Below are positions 9,502-18,151 of a stretch of DNA of 64,000 nt, in pieces. Both the position numbers and the translations under genes were made by a program. The notes beneath the pieces were generated by a model. The model had not been told where the DNA came from, searched no databases, and saw only the letters and a program-made list of their open reading frames with translations. Location of the stretch: assembly GCA_963728295.1 (NCBI GenBank), contig CAVSKB010000019.1, positions 744,001 through 808,000 on the forward strand, written 5' to 3'. Within the stretch, counting starts at the first letter, position 1, and each line of letters starts with the position of its first letter. The DNA comes from DATJKD01 sp963728295 (GTDB lineage: Bacteria > Pseudomonadota > Gammaproteobacteria > Steroidobacterales > Steroidobacteraceae).

Positions 9502-10530
9502 TCAGCGCCGTGTGCCCCGGATCACCGAGTAGTAACCGTAGCTCGGCGTAGCGCCGATGTCCTCGAAGCCGGCCTCAGTCAACAGCTTCGCAAGCTCCGC
9601 GTACGTAAACTGCCGGCCCTGAGTTCCCAGGAGCATGAGCAGGCTGAAGGTGCTGATAGTCGGCGGGCCTACGCCGGAGTCGTTGAGGAGCGCCTCGTGA
9701 ATGAAGATGCGGCCTCCCATCGGCAGCGCGGCGTGTGCCTTGGCGAGCAGGCGCGCGCAGGTGGCGAAATCCCAGTCATGCAGGATGTTGGAAAAGAACA
9801 CCGCATCGTGATCGCGCGGCCATTCCTGCCGGAACATGTCGACCGCGCGCGTGCCGATGCGTTCCCCGAGACCGGCCGCGGCGACGTACTCCTTCGCGAC
9901 CTCGCACATCGCCGGCAGCTCCATGATCGTGCAGCGCAGCTCCGGCAGGCGTTGCGCGAGCGCGATGCAGAAGCACCCCGAGCCGCCGCCGACGTCCAGC
10001 AAGCGGCGGACACCCGAAAAATCGACGTTGCGGGCCATCCCAAGCGCAGCCGCGATCGAGTGGCTGTGCATGAATGCGGCGATCATGCGCGCCTGCTCGA
10101 TCTCGACGTGTCCCGCCGCCCACGCATCGCTCGGCCGGTCTCCGGGGCCGCCGGTGGTTGAGGCAAGCTGTCCCTTCAGGGCCTGCATGATGGCGGCATG
10201 GTGCGGCGACGACGGACCCATCCGGTTGAGCAAGGCACCCCAGTAGTAGGGGCTGTCGCGCAGCAGATAGAGGCGTGCGACGTCGGTCAGCTGATACCGC
10301 CCGTCATGGCGTATCAGCAGGCCCAGAGATGCGAAGAGCGGAAGGACGATCTCCGTGGCACGTTCGCTGAGCCACAGCCTGCGGGCCAGTTCGTCGTGCG
10401 TGGCCGGGGAGGCCGCGAGCGACTCGAACACGTTGAGCTCGATTGCGGCCGTCACGGCCGGCAGGTGATACATCGACAGCCAGAGGTCCCATACGGGCCG
10501 GTCGTCGGTGGTGGGTAACTCGAGTGGCAC
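9502..10530 (-). CDS. SAM-dependent O-methyltransferase (family 2, COMT-like)
   Basis: 342 residues. The first about 95 residues form a winged-helix dimerisation domain (TAAIELNVFESLA, ELARRLWLSERATEIVLPL). A Rossmann methyltransferase domain follows, with the SAM motif LLDVGGGSGCF and the acidic/HDW segment FFSNILHDWDF, typical of hydroxyneurocin/COMT-type enzymes that methylate small hydroxylated molecules. Substrate unknown. The start is GTG at 10530. It lies 63 bases downstream of ppx on the same strand, so it may be co-transcribed with it, and is convergent with ppk. Confidence 0.82.
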   Translation of the reverse strand: MPLELPTTDDRPVWDLWLSMYHLPAVTAAIELNVFESLAASPATHDELARRLWLSERATEIVLPLFASLGLLIRHDGRYQLTDVARLYLLRDSPYYWGALLNRMGPSSPHHAAIMQALKGQLASTTGGPGDRPSDAWAAGHVEIEQARMIAAFMHSHSIAAALGMARNVDFSGVRRLLDVGGGSGCFCIALAQRLPELRCTIMELPAMCEVAKEYVAAAGLGERIGTRAVDMFRQEWPRDHDAVFFSNILHDWDFATCARLLAKAHAALPMGGRIFIHEALLNDSGVGPPTISTFSLLMLLGTQGRQFTYAELAKLLTEAGFEDIGATPSYGYYSVIRGTRR

Positions 10531-10593
10531 GGGGTGGCTGGCTCCGGCGTGAAGAGGCGCGTTGGATCGCGGGTGAAGAATATCAGCGACCGG

Positions 10594-12099
10594 TCAACCG
10601 AGGCGCAGCCGGAACCCCGCCGCCTCCAGGCAGGGGATCTCCTGCTCGAGATCCGCCTCGGTGAGCGGCTGCTCGGCGAGCCAGCCCTTTGGAAAGCCGA
10701 GCTCGAGCGACCCACCCTTCGCCCGCAGCTGGATCTCGGGCAGAGAGCGCGGGCCGCGCCCGCGATGCAGCAGCACCGCGAGACGAAGCAGCACGATCAG
10801 GAACTCGGCCTTCAGATGCCACGGCGGCACCAGCTCCTCGGTGTGCGACAGGTCGAGCTTGCGGCGGTGACCACCAACCAGCGCCGCCAGCAACTGCTGC
10901 TCTTCGCGCGGAAAGCCCGGCATGTCGGCGTGCTGCAGCAGGTAGGCGCCGTGACGGTGGTAGTGCGAGTGCGAGATGTCGAGGCCGATCTCGTGCAGGC
11001 GGGCCGCCCAGCGCAGGACCAGCTCCGCAAGAGGTTCCTGCAGACCCCAGTCCTCGCGCACCTGGTGCAGGAAGGCGACCGCCGTCGCCTCGACACGGTC
11101 CGCCTGCGCCGTATCAACGTGATACCGCGCTTCCATCGCGCGCACGCTACGGGCGCGCGCATCCTCGTCGGTGAGACGGCCGAGCAGGTCGTAGAGCAAA
11201 CCCTCGCGCAGCGCGCCGTCCGCGACCCGCATCGACTCGATCCCGAGCATGTCGAATATCTCGACGATGATCGCGAGCCCCGCGGGCAGAATCTCCGCGC
11301 GGTCGGCGGCGAGACCCGGCAGCCTGAGCCGTGACGTGTCGCCCGCGCGCAGACACTCGTCGATGATCCACTTGATGCCGGGCCGGTCGATCACGCCGTT
11401 TGACGCGCCACGCGCGACGATGATCTCGGAGACCGCGCGAAGAGTGCCCGACGCGCCGAACGCCGCATCCCAGCCGTACTTGCGGAAGCGCGCCGCGATC
11501 GGCTCGAGCTCGAGCTGGGCGGCGGTGCGCGCGCGCTTCATGCGCTTCTCGCTGATGGTGCCATCGGAGAAATGCTCGACCGTCAGGCTGACGCAGCCCA
11601 TGTAGAGGCTTTCGAGCCGCTTGGTCGCCAGACCCTCGCCGATGATCAGCTCGGTGCTGCCGCCGCCGATATCCACGACGAGCCGGCGGCCTGCGTCGCT
11701 CGGCGTCGTGTGCGCCACGCCCAGGTAAATGAGCCGCGCCTCCTCGACGCCGGAGATGATCTCTATCGGGTTGCCCAGCGCCTCCCGTGCACGATCGAGA
11801 AACGCCCCCTTGCGCCTCGCCTTGCGCAGCGTGTTCGTGCCGACCACCCGCACGCGCTCGGCGCGCATGTCACGCAGTCGCTGGCCGAAGCGTTCAAGGC
11901 AGCCGAGCGCGCGGACGACGGCGTCGCGGTTCAGACGGCCGTGATCGTCGAGACCGGCGGCCAGGCGAACCATCTCGCGCAGGCGATCGAGGATGATGAG
12001 TTGCCCATGGCTGTACCGGGCCACCACCATGTGAAAACTGTTGGAGCCGAGATCGACGGCCGCGAGGACGTCGGGGAGCTTTTCCGCGGGCCGGGCCAC
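10594..12099 (-). CDS. ppx: Exopolyphosphatase (Ppx/GppA family)
   Basis: 501 residues with the actin-like (ASKHA) fold. The phosphate-1 loop is AAVDLGSNSFHMVVAR, the phosphate-2 loop VVDIGGGSTELI. An HD-like C-terminal domain follows (WAARLHEIGLDISHSHYHRHGAYLL), as in Ppx rather than short GppA proteins. It removes terminal phosphates from polyphosphate and opposes PPK. GTG at 12099 is the likely start, nine bases after the erpA stop, which suggests an erpA-ppx transcript. Confidence 0.94.
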   Translation of the reverse strand: MARPAEKLPDVLAAVDLGSNSFHMVVARYSHGQLIILDRLREMVRLAAGLDDHGRLNRDAVVRALGCLERFGQRLRDMRAERVRVVGTNTLRKARRKGAFLDRAREALGNPIEIISGVEEARLIYLGVAHTTPSDAGRRLVVDIGGGSTELIIGEGLATKRLESLYMGCVSLTVEHFSDGTISEKRMKRARTAAQLELEPIAARFRKYGWDAAFGASGTLRAVSEIIVARGASNGVIDRPGIKWIIDECLRAGDTSRLRLPGLAADRAEILPAGLAIIVEIFDMLGIESMRVADGALREGLLYDLLGRLTDEDARARSVRAMEARYHVDTAQADRVEATAVAFLHQVREDWGLQEPLAELVLRWAARLHEIGLDISHSHYHRHGAYLLQHADMPGFPREEQQLLAALVGGHRRKLDLSHTEELVPPWHLKAEFLIVLLRLAVLLHRGRGPRSLPEIQLRAKGGSLELGFPKGWLAEQPLTEADLEQEIPCLEAAGFRLRLG

Positions 12100-12108
12100 G
12101 CCCGCCGG

Positions 12109-12483
12109 TCAGGCGGAGAAGGACGAGCCGCAGCCGCAGGTCGTGGTGGCGTTCGGATTGCGGATCACGAACTGCGCACCCTCGAGATCTTCCTTGTAGT
12201 CGATCTCCGCGCCCGCCAGGTACTGGATGCTCGTCGGATCGACCAGCAGCTTGACACCCTGGTTCTCGATGCAGGTATCGCCTTCTTCCTCGTTCTCGTC
12301 GAAGGTAAACCCGTACTGGAACCCCGAGCAGCCGCCGCCGGACACGAATACCCGCAGCTTGAGAAGGTCGTTGCCCTCCTCGCGGATCAGCTCGCCTACC
12401 TTGCGGGCCGCCGCATCGCTGAAGAGCAGCAGCGGCGGCAGCTGCGCTGCACCGTTGCCCGTGTCCTGTGTGCCTGTATCCAT
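12109..12483 (-). CDS. erpA: Iron-sulfur cluster insertion protein ErpA
   Basis: 124-residue A-type Fe-S carrier that hands clusters to apoproteins such as IspG/IspH. The three cluster cysteines are visible: GGGCSGFQYGF and the C-terminal TTCGCGSSFSA. The N-terminus has a roughly 15-residue polar extension (MDTGTQDTGNG) before the conserved core. In the minus-strand direction it follows the DUF6776-like gene and precedes ppx. Confidence 0.96.
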   Translation of the reverse strand: MDTGTQDTGNGAAQLPPLLLFSDAAARKVGELIREEGNDLLKLRVFVSGGGCSGFQYGFTFDENEEEGDTCIENQGVKLLVDPTSIQYLAGAEIDYKEDLEGAQFVIRNPNATTTCGCGSSFSA

Positions 12484-12513
12484 GTGTTCTCCGCCGGTAA
12501 GTCTAGCACCACG

Positions 12514-13245
12514 TCAAAGTGGGGGCGGTGGAGGCGATTTCCAGGGAAACGTCTGCCGCACTGGGGACTTGAGCTTGCTGGAGCGGATTTCGATCTCGAT
12601 TTCGAGAGGTTCGAAATCCGCGGGCAGGGTCACATTCTGCTCGATCGTCTGGAAATAGCGAAACGAGAACGGCAGCTGCGCGCGGGGACGTCCGAGCAGC
12701 TCACCCACCGTATAGCGGCTCGGGCGGTTGGCGGTGAGCCCGGCGAGCGCGATCTGTATCAGGCCGGACGCCACGCTTTCGTGTCGCATCGACTGGATCA
12801 GGGTGAGCGCCAGCTTGAACTCCCGCGGACCGGCGGCGGGTGAGATCTCGAAGCGATGGATACGCAGGCCCTGAATGCCGTCGGCCGGCGAGACGATGCT
12901 GCGATAGAACGCCAGGTCCCCGCCCTGAGACGACAACTGCGCCTGAAGGTCCCCGAGCGTTCGCTCGATCTGGCCGTACGCCTCGCGATCGAGCTGCCGC
13001 GCCATCTCGAGCTCCGCCACCTGCACGTTGAGGCGCGCGTTCTCGCGTTGCAGCACGTCGATCTGCGCCCGCGCTTCCCTTCGATCGCGGTCGACGACGG
13101 TGCTGTCGAAACCGCCGCTCAGCCGTCCCTGCTGCCAGGCGAACCACGCCACCAGCGCGAGCACGATCGCCGCCGCCGCGATCGCCGCCCACTGCCCGGC
13201 GGACGGCCGCCATTCCCAGAACCGGGGCGCTTTCTGGCTCGGCAT
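12514..13245 (-). CDS. DUF6776-like membrane protein with coiled coil
   Basis: 243 residues with one N-terminal membrane helix (about 19-37, AAIAAAAIVLALVAWFAW), then a coiled-coil stretch (about 55-115, RREARAQIDVLQRENARLN) and a beta-rich C-terminal domain ending in a proline run. It resembles hypothetical proteins encoded beside erpA in Pseudomonas-type genomes (DUF6776). The function is unknown; a periplasm-facing structural role is a guess. ATG at 13245 overlaps the rppH stop by one base (TGATG), so a larger frame extending to 14280 is a high-GC artefact. Confidence 0.72.
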   Translation of the reverse strand: MPSQKAPRFWEWRPSAGQWAAIAAAAIVLALVAWFAWQQGRLSGGFDSTVVDRDRREARAQIDVLQRENARLNVQVAELEMARQLDREAYGQIERTLGDLQAQLSSQGGDLAFYRSIVSPADGIQGLRIHRFEISPAAGPREFKLALTLIQSMRHESVASGLIQIALAGLTANRPSRYTVGELLGRPRAQLPFSFRYFQTIEQNVTLPADFEPLEIEIEIRSSKLKSPVRQTFPWKSPPPPPL

Positions 13246-13767
13246 CAGTCGTCCGTCCACCAGGTGGGCCGCGCGGGCGGCCCGCCGGGGAAGGCATGCG
13301 GGCCGAGCTCCTCGAGCGCACGCGCGTACACGCCGCGCTTGAAATGAATGACTTCCCGCACGGGCGACCAGTAATCGACCCACTTCCAGCGATCGAACTC
13401 GGGCGCGTCGGTGACGTCGAAACGCAGCCGGTCCTCGTCGCGCAGGAAACGCAGCAGGAACCAGAGCTGCTTCTGCCCGACGCACAATGGCCGCGAGCGC
13501 CGCCGCACGTATTGCTGCGGCAGGCGGTATCTGAGCCAGTCGCGCGTGCGCCCGAGCACCGTGACGTCGTCCGATTGCAGACCGACCTCCTCGCGAAGCT
13601 CGCGATAGAGGGCCTCTTCCGGCGTTTCGTCGCGACGCATCCCACCCTGAGGGAACTGCCAGCCACGGCCGTCGCTGCGGCCGCCGAGAAAGACCTCGCC
13701 CTCGCCGCGCATCAGTACGATGCCCACATTCGCGCGGAACCCCTGCCTCGTCGATGAAGTCGCTCAT
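13245..13767 (-). CDS. rppH: RNA pyrophosphohydrolase RppH, frameshifted near the N-terminus
   Basis: Nudix hydrolase that removes pyrophosphate from 5' triphosphate RNA to start mRNA decay. The Nudix box is intact (QGGMRRDETPEEALYREL then REEVGL), preceded by WQFP as in RppH. The expected N-terminus MSDFIDEAG is encoded from ATG 13767, then the frame is lost at a GGGG run (complement 13740-13743). Dropping one G restores FRANVGIVLM and joins the main frame, giving 173 residues. Without correction only GTG at 13727 (160 residues) would be available. A single-base insertion artefact is the simplest reading. The stop overlaps the DUF6776-like start. Confidence 0.85.
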
Positions 13768-13849
13768 TGGTGCTCCGTGCGGCGGCCTCGCATTTTTCCA
13801 CAGCCTCGACACTTCCGCGACGGCCGGGCGCGCAGTACCCTGCTGGCGC

Positions 13850-15109
13850 ATGAGCGAACGACCACCGGGCGCGGCCCGCAACTGGCAACCGCCGCCACGT
13901 CCGGACTGGCTGGCATCCTTCCTCGCCGACACGCGCTCGTGGGATGCGCGGGCTGTCGCTCCGCTCGAAGCCGGGGAGCTCATCGCGACTGCGATCCGCA
14001 ATACCGGACTCGAGGACTTCGGCGCCGACGACTGGCGCGAACCCTTCAACGTGCTGCTCGAGGCCATCGAGGGAGAGGCGGATCTGAACCTGTTCGGCCG
14101 GATCTGGACACGGCAGGACCTGTTGCTCTTTCTCGAGACCCGCCTGCGGATGGAGGCCGCATATCGCACGAACCCCGAGATCGACGACGAGGTGATCGAC
14201 CGGCCGGTGTTCGTGACCGGCCTGCCGCGCTCCGGCACCTCGATCCTGTTCGAGCTGCTGGCGCAGGATCCGCAGTTCATGGCACCCGCGAACTGGGAGT
14301 TCGTGTTGCCCTGCCCGCCACCGCAAGCCTCGACCTACCGCGAGGATCCGCGCGTTCCGCGCGCGCACGACCTGATCACCCAGCCGGGGCGCGTGGCGCC
14401 GACCTTCCGGGCCATGCACGAGCTGGGCGCGTGGATACCCAACGAATGCGGCGTCGCGTTCCGCATGAGCTTCCGCTCGCAGCATCTCGCCGCCACGTTC
14501 CAGGTGCCGAGCTACTCGGCATGGCTCTACTCGGCCGACCAGCGACCTGCATACGCTGACTACCGCCGGCTGCTCAAGCTCCTGCAATGGCGGAACCCGC
14601 GCGCTCACTGGCTTCTCAAGTCACCCGAGCATCAGTCCTATCTGCCGACGCTGTTCGAAGTCTTCCCGGATGCACGCGTGATCGTCACGCATCGCGATCC
14701 GCTCCGTGCCCAGGGCTCGGTCACCAACGTGCTGGGCACCTTCTACTGGATGCGGAGCGACCAGGCTTTCGACGCGCATGCCTTCGAGGAACTCCTGACG
14801 CCCGAGGGCACCGCCGCACGCCTGGACTCGATGATCGACTGGATCGAGTCGGGCCGCATTCCGTCGGCGCAGCTCACTCATTCACGCTATGCCGACCTGA
14901 TGGAGGCTCCACTCGCGGCGCTCGAACGGCTGTACGCGGCCATGGGCTCGCCTTTCAGCCGCGAGGCTCGCGCCGCCGTCGAACGCTACCTCGCGCAGAA
15001 GCCGCAGCACAAGTTCGGCGCGCATCGCTACGAGGTCGATAGGGATGACCGGGTGCGTGGCCTCTTCGCTCGATACCAGTCGTATTTCGCGGTCCCGAGC
15101 GAGGAGTAG
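13850..15109 (+). CDS. Sulfotransferase family protein
   Basis: 419 residues. The 5'-phosphosulfate loop for PAPS binding is FVTGLPRSGTSILFELLA (about 125-142), and a later KSPEH and the VIVTHRDPL segment match the 3'-phosphate-binding region of bacterial sulfotransferase_3-type proteins. It probably transfers sulfate from PAPS to a hydroxylated lipid or sterol-like acceptor; the acceptor is unknown. It starts a tight plus-strand run: the SDR gene begins three bases after its stop, followed by the DUF1214 gene. Confidence 0.82.
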   Translation: MSERPPGAARNWQPPPRPDWLASFLADTRSWDARAVAPLEAGELIATAIRNTGLEDFGADDWREPFNVLLEAIEGEADLNLFGRIWTRQDLLLFLETRLRMEAAYRTNPEIDDEVIDRPVFVTGLPRSGTSILFELLAQDPQFMAPANWEFVLPCPPPQASTYREDPRVPRAHDLITQPGRVAPTFRAMHELGAWIPNECGVAFRMSFRSQHLAATFQVPSYSAWLYSADQRPAYADYRRLLKLLQWRNPRAHWLLKSPEHQSYLPTLFEVFPDARVIVTHRDPLRAQGSVTNVLGTFYWMRSDQAFDAHAFEELLTPEGTAARLDSMIDWIESGRIPSAQLTHSRYADLMEAPLAALERLYAAMGSPFSREARAAVERYLAQKPQHKFGAHRYEVDRDDRVRGLFARYQSYFAVPSEE

Positions 15110-15112
15110 CGC

Positions 15113-15940
15113 GTGAACCTCGAACTCGGCGGACGGACCGTGGTCATCACGGGCGGAAGCGGCGGGATCGGTCATGGTCTCGTGATCGGTTTCGCGCGCG
15201 AGGGTGCCAACGTCGTCTCCGCGTCGCGCGACGTCGCGACCGGCGAGAAGCTGGCCGCACGGGCCCGTGAGCAGGGTTGCGCTGGCGCTGTCCTGCCCAT
15301 CGCGACCGACGTCACGGACCCTGCCAGCGTCGCAGCGATGCTCTCGCTGGCGCGCGAGCGCTTCGGCCCTGTCGACGTGCTGGTCAACAACGCGGGCGGG
15401 GTGGCGCGTCACTGCGCATTCGAGGATCTCGACGAGGCGACGCGTCGCTGGGAGCTCGCGCTCAACGTCGACGGCGTCGTGAACTGTACGCTCGCCGTGG
15501 CGCCCGACATGCTGTCGCGGGGCTCAGGCAGCGTGGTCAACATTTCGTCGAACTCCTCGTTGCTCGGCGAGGCCGCGCACAACATCGTGCACTACGGCGC
15601 GGCCAAGGGTTTCGTAAACAGCTTTACGAAGTCGCTCGCGTGGGAATGGGGCCCCAAGGGCGTACGCGTGAACACGATCGCGCCGGGGTGGATCGTTCCG
15701 CACCGTAACGACGAGATCGCCAGTGGGAGCTTCTGGAACCGCCTCGAGTTTGTCGGCACGCCCGAGGGCATGCAGGCGGCGCTCGAGGCCGGCACGCTGC
15801 CCAACATGAGCCATCTGCCGATCAAGCGGCTCGGACGCCCGGAGGACATCGCCAATCTCGCGATGTTCCTGGCCTCGGACGTCTCGGGCTACATCACGGG
15901 GCAACTGATCTCGGTGAGCGGTGGCGTCTACATGCCGTGA
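15113..15940 (+). CDS. Short-chain dehydrogenase/reductase (SDR)
   Basis: 275 residues with the classical SDR signatures: cofactor motif TGGSGGIG (about 11-18), NNAGG, catalytic Ser in NISSNSS and the YGAAK pair (Tyr/Lys). NAD(P)-dependent oxidoreductase of a hydroxyl or keto substrate. GTG start at 15113, three bases after the sulfotransferase stop. Association with a sulfotransferase and a DUF1214 protein is a recurring trio in organisms that process steroids or other hydrophobic alcohols; that link is from memory and unproven here. Confidence 0.88.
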   Translation: MNLELGGRTVVITGGSGGIGHGLVIGFAREGANVVSASRDVATGEKLAARAREQGCAGAVLPIATDVTDPASVAAMLSLARERFGPVDVLVNNAGGVARHCAFEDLDEATRRWELALNVDGVVNCTLAVAPDMLSRGSGSVVNISSNSSLLGEAAHNIVHYGAAKGFVNSFTKSLAWEWGPKGVRVNTIAPGWIVPHRNDEIASGSFWNRLEFVGTPEGMQAALEAGTLPNMSHLPIKRLGRPEDIANLAMFLASDVSGYITGQLISVSGGVYMP

Positions 15941-15961
15941 GGGAATCGGGGGTAGCCGACG

Positions 15962-17140
15962 GTGAGTGAACCGGACACGGCGCTCAAGCAGGCCTGGCAC
16001 AGGTTCTGCGACGAGCTCAAGGCGGCGGGCGACGTCGCGTTCCGCCCGACGGCGGCGCAGGGCAGCGTAGATCGCGCGGCTGGCGTACGCCTCCTGTCGC
16101 GCAACATCGCGCTCGCGCTGCTGTTCGAGCTCGAGAACAACGACGCGGAGCATCCCGAGTTGCTGCACTACTTCGACCCGCTGCGCAAACAGGGGGGCGA
16201 CAACACGGACGCGCTCTACGTCGGCGCTCCGATAAATGGCAGCGACACCTATCGGGTGTCCGGCCAGCGCGGCAGCGCGCGCTACTTCGGCGTGACCGTG
16301 GTCGAGCGCGGCGTGACACCCTGGGGCGGTGGCGTCGCCGGCATGCTTCTCGGCGATGAGATCCGGACCGACCCCGATGGCAGCTTCGAGCTGTACCTGA
16401 GCCCCGAGCCGCATCCCGGTAACTGGATCCGCACGACACCGCAGAGCTTCCGCGTCACTTTCCGCCAGTTCTTCGCCGATTGGGAGAACGAGGCGCCGAT
16501 GGAAGCGCGGATCGACCGGCTGACCGGCGATGGCGCGCCGCCCGCGCTGACGCCGGAGCGCGTCGCCGCGGGCCTGGCAGGAGCGTCGCACTGGGTGAAC
16601 TGGTCGCTTACTTACTGGGCGGACATGATCGAGAAATGGAAGGCGCAGCCGAACCGTTTCCTCTCCTATCGCCAGCTCGACGACAACCGCATCGACGCCA
16701 CGCCCGGCGGCGAGCCCTTGATCGCCTACTGGATGCTGCCGGCCGACCAGGCGCTCGTCATCCGCGTGCGTCCGCCGCGGGCGCAGTACTGGTCTGTCGA
16801 GTTCGGTAATTACTGGTGGGAGACGATGGACTATCGATACCGTCTCGCCAGCACGAACTGCCATCACGCGGTACTCGAGGACGACGGCGAGCTGATCGTC
16901 GTCGCGAGCCACGACGATCCGGGTCTTCCGAACTGGCTCGACCCGTCGGGTCACACCGAGGGCTACGTAACCTACCGGTGGATGCTCGCAGACGAGCACC
17001 CGGTCCCTCGATGCATGCAGGTGCCGCGCGCCAGGCTTTTCGAGCACCTGCCGGCGGGGGTGCAACGCATCACGCCCGAGGCCCGTCGCGAGCAGCTGAC
17101 TGCTCGTCGCCGCGGCGTGCAGAAGCGCTTCAAGTGGTAA
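15962..17140 (+). CDS. DUF1214 domain-containing protein
   Basis: 392 residues, no signal peptide or membrane segment. The C-terminal third contains the DUF1214 pattern with RVRPPRAQYWSVEFGNYWW and a run ending PVPRCMQVPRARL. The N-terminal helical half (ALKQAWHRFCDEL) is common in the long DUF1214 proteins. Molecular function is unknown. GTG start at 15962, 21 bases after the SDR stop. The tight spacing places it in one operon with the sulfotransferase and SDR, and probably with the permease gene that starts 22 bases downstream. Confidence 0.78.
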   Translation: MSEPDTALKQAWHRFCDELKAAGDVAFRPTAAQGSVDRAAGVRLLSRNIALALLFELENNDAEHPELLHYFDPLRKQGGDNTDALYVGAPINGSDTYRVSGQRGSARYFGVTVVERGVTPWGGGVAGMLLGDEIRTDPDGSFELYLSPEPHPGNWIRTTPQSFRVTFRQFFADWENEAPMEARIDRLTGDGAPPALTPERVAAGLAGASHWVNWSLTYWADMIEKWKAQPNRFLSYRQLDDNRIDATPGGEPLIAYWMLPADQALVIRVRPPRAQYWSVEFGNYWWETMDYRYRLASTNCHHAVLEDDGELIVVASHDDPGLPNWLDPSGHTEGYVTYRWMLADEHPVPRCMQVPRARLFEHLPAGVQRITPEARREQLTARRRGVQKRFKW

Positions 17141-17162
17141 TCCGCCTGCCGCGTCGCATTCG

Positions 17163-18140
17163 ATGATCCGGGCGTCCCCCGTGGTCGCCCTGGCTGCGCT
17201 CGCAGCTGCCGCGGTGGCGGTGCTCGTTCTGTCGCTGATGACGGGAAGCGTCGCGATCGGTCCGCGCGACGTGCTCGGTGCACTGATGGGCGGACAGCAG
17301 ACGCTCGCGACCGACGTAGTGCTCGGGCTCAGACTGCCGCGCGCAATGTCGGCGCTTGCGATCGGCGGTCTGCTTGCGGTCACCGGCGCACTCCTGCAGG
17401 CCCTGTTGCGCAACCCGCTCGCCGATCCATACGTGCTCGGCGTTTCGGGCGGCGCGTCGGTAGCGGCGCTGATCGCGATCATGCTCGGGCTGCCCGCACT
17501 GGGCGTCGACGGGGCGGCAGCCCTCGGCGCGCTCGCGACCAGCCTCCTCGTGTTCGCGCTCGCCCAGGGCGGAGGCGCCTGGACGCCTACGCGGCTGCTC
17601 CTTACGGGCATCGTCGTTGCCGCCGGCTGCGGCGCGCTGGTGAGCCTGCTGCTCGCGCTTGGCGACGAGCAGCGATTGCGGGGCATGATCTTCTGGCTGC
17701 TCGGCGATCTCACGCGTTCGGAGCGCTGGCCGTGGCTCATCGTGCTCCTTGTCGTCGTGGCGGTTGGCGGACTTGCGATCGGCCGGCATCTCAATGTGCT
17801 CGCACGCGGCGAAACACTGGCGACATCCGTAGGCCTGCCGGTGCGTCGGTTTCAGATGCTGCTCTTCGTGGTGACGGCGGTGCTCACGGGTTGTGCGGTG
17901 AGCGCCGCCGGAAGCATCGGCTTCGTGGGGCTGGTCACACCGCATCTCGTGCGTCTTGCTCTCGGCTCAGATCACCGCATCGTGTTGCCGGCGTCGGCGC
18001 TCGCGGGCGGCGTGCTGTTGATGATCGCCGACCTGGCGTCGCGCGTCGCTCTCGCCCCGCGTCAGCTGCCGGTCGGCGCGCTTACCGCGCTGGTCGGCGT
18101 TCCCTTGTTCCTGGTGTTGATGCAGCGTGAGCGCGGTTGA
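17163..18140 (+). CDS. btuC: FecCD/BtuC family ABC transporter permease, probable vitamin B12 permease
   Basis: 325 residues, nearly all hydrophobic, about ten membrane helices. FecCD signatures include LRLPRAMSALAIGGLLAVTG, NPLADPYVLGVSGGAS and GSIGFVGLVTPHLVRL. This family imports corrinoids, haem or siderophores. The assignment to B12 rests on a BtuD-like ATPase gene at 21890 and the BtuB/BtuF/adenosyltransferase genes at 48.9-52.8 kb; a siderophore role cannot be excluded. It sits 22 bases after the DUF1214 gene and has no riboswitch of its own. A convergent GGDEF-like gene follows 11 bases after the stop. Confidence 0.78.
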   Translation: MIRASPVVALAALAAAAVAVLVLSLMTGSVAIGPRDVLGALMGGQQTLATDVVLGLRLPRAMSALAIGGLLAVTGALLQALLRNPLADPYVLGVSGGASVAALIAIMLGLPALGVDGAAALGALATSLLVFALAQGGGAWTPTRLLLTGIVVAAGCGALVSLLLALGDEQRLRGMIFWLLGDLTRSERWPWLIVLLVVVAVGGLAIGRHLNVLARGETLATSVGLPVRRFQMLLFVVTAVLTGCAVSAAGSIGFVGLVTPHLVRLALGSDHRIVLPASALAGGVLLMIADLASRVALAPRQLPVGALTALVGVPLFLVLMQRERG

Positions 18141-18151
18141 AACCGCCGGTC

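Noticed and set aside
12514..14280. A 588-residue minus-strand frame covering the DUF6776-like gene and rppH
   Set aside because: The family start and the one-base overlap with rppH place the DUF6776-like gene at 13245; only the first few codons of rppH (from 13767) use this frame.
15524..17794. A 756-residue open frame on the minus strand
   Set aside because: It is antisense to the SDR, DUF1214 and permease genes, has low-complexity Arg/Ala-rich sequence and no family motif; a high-GC shadow.
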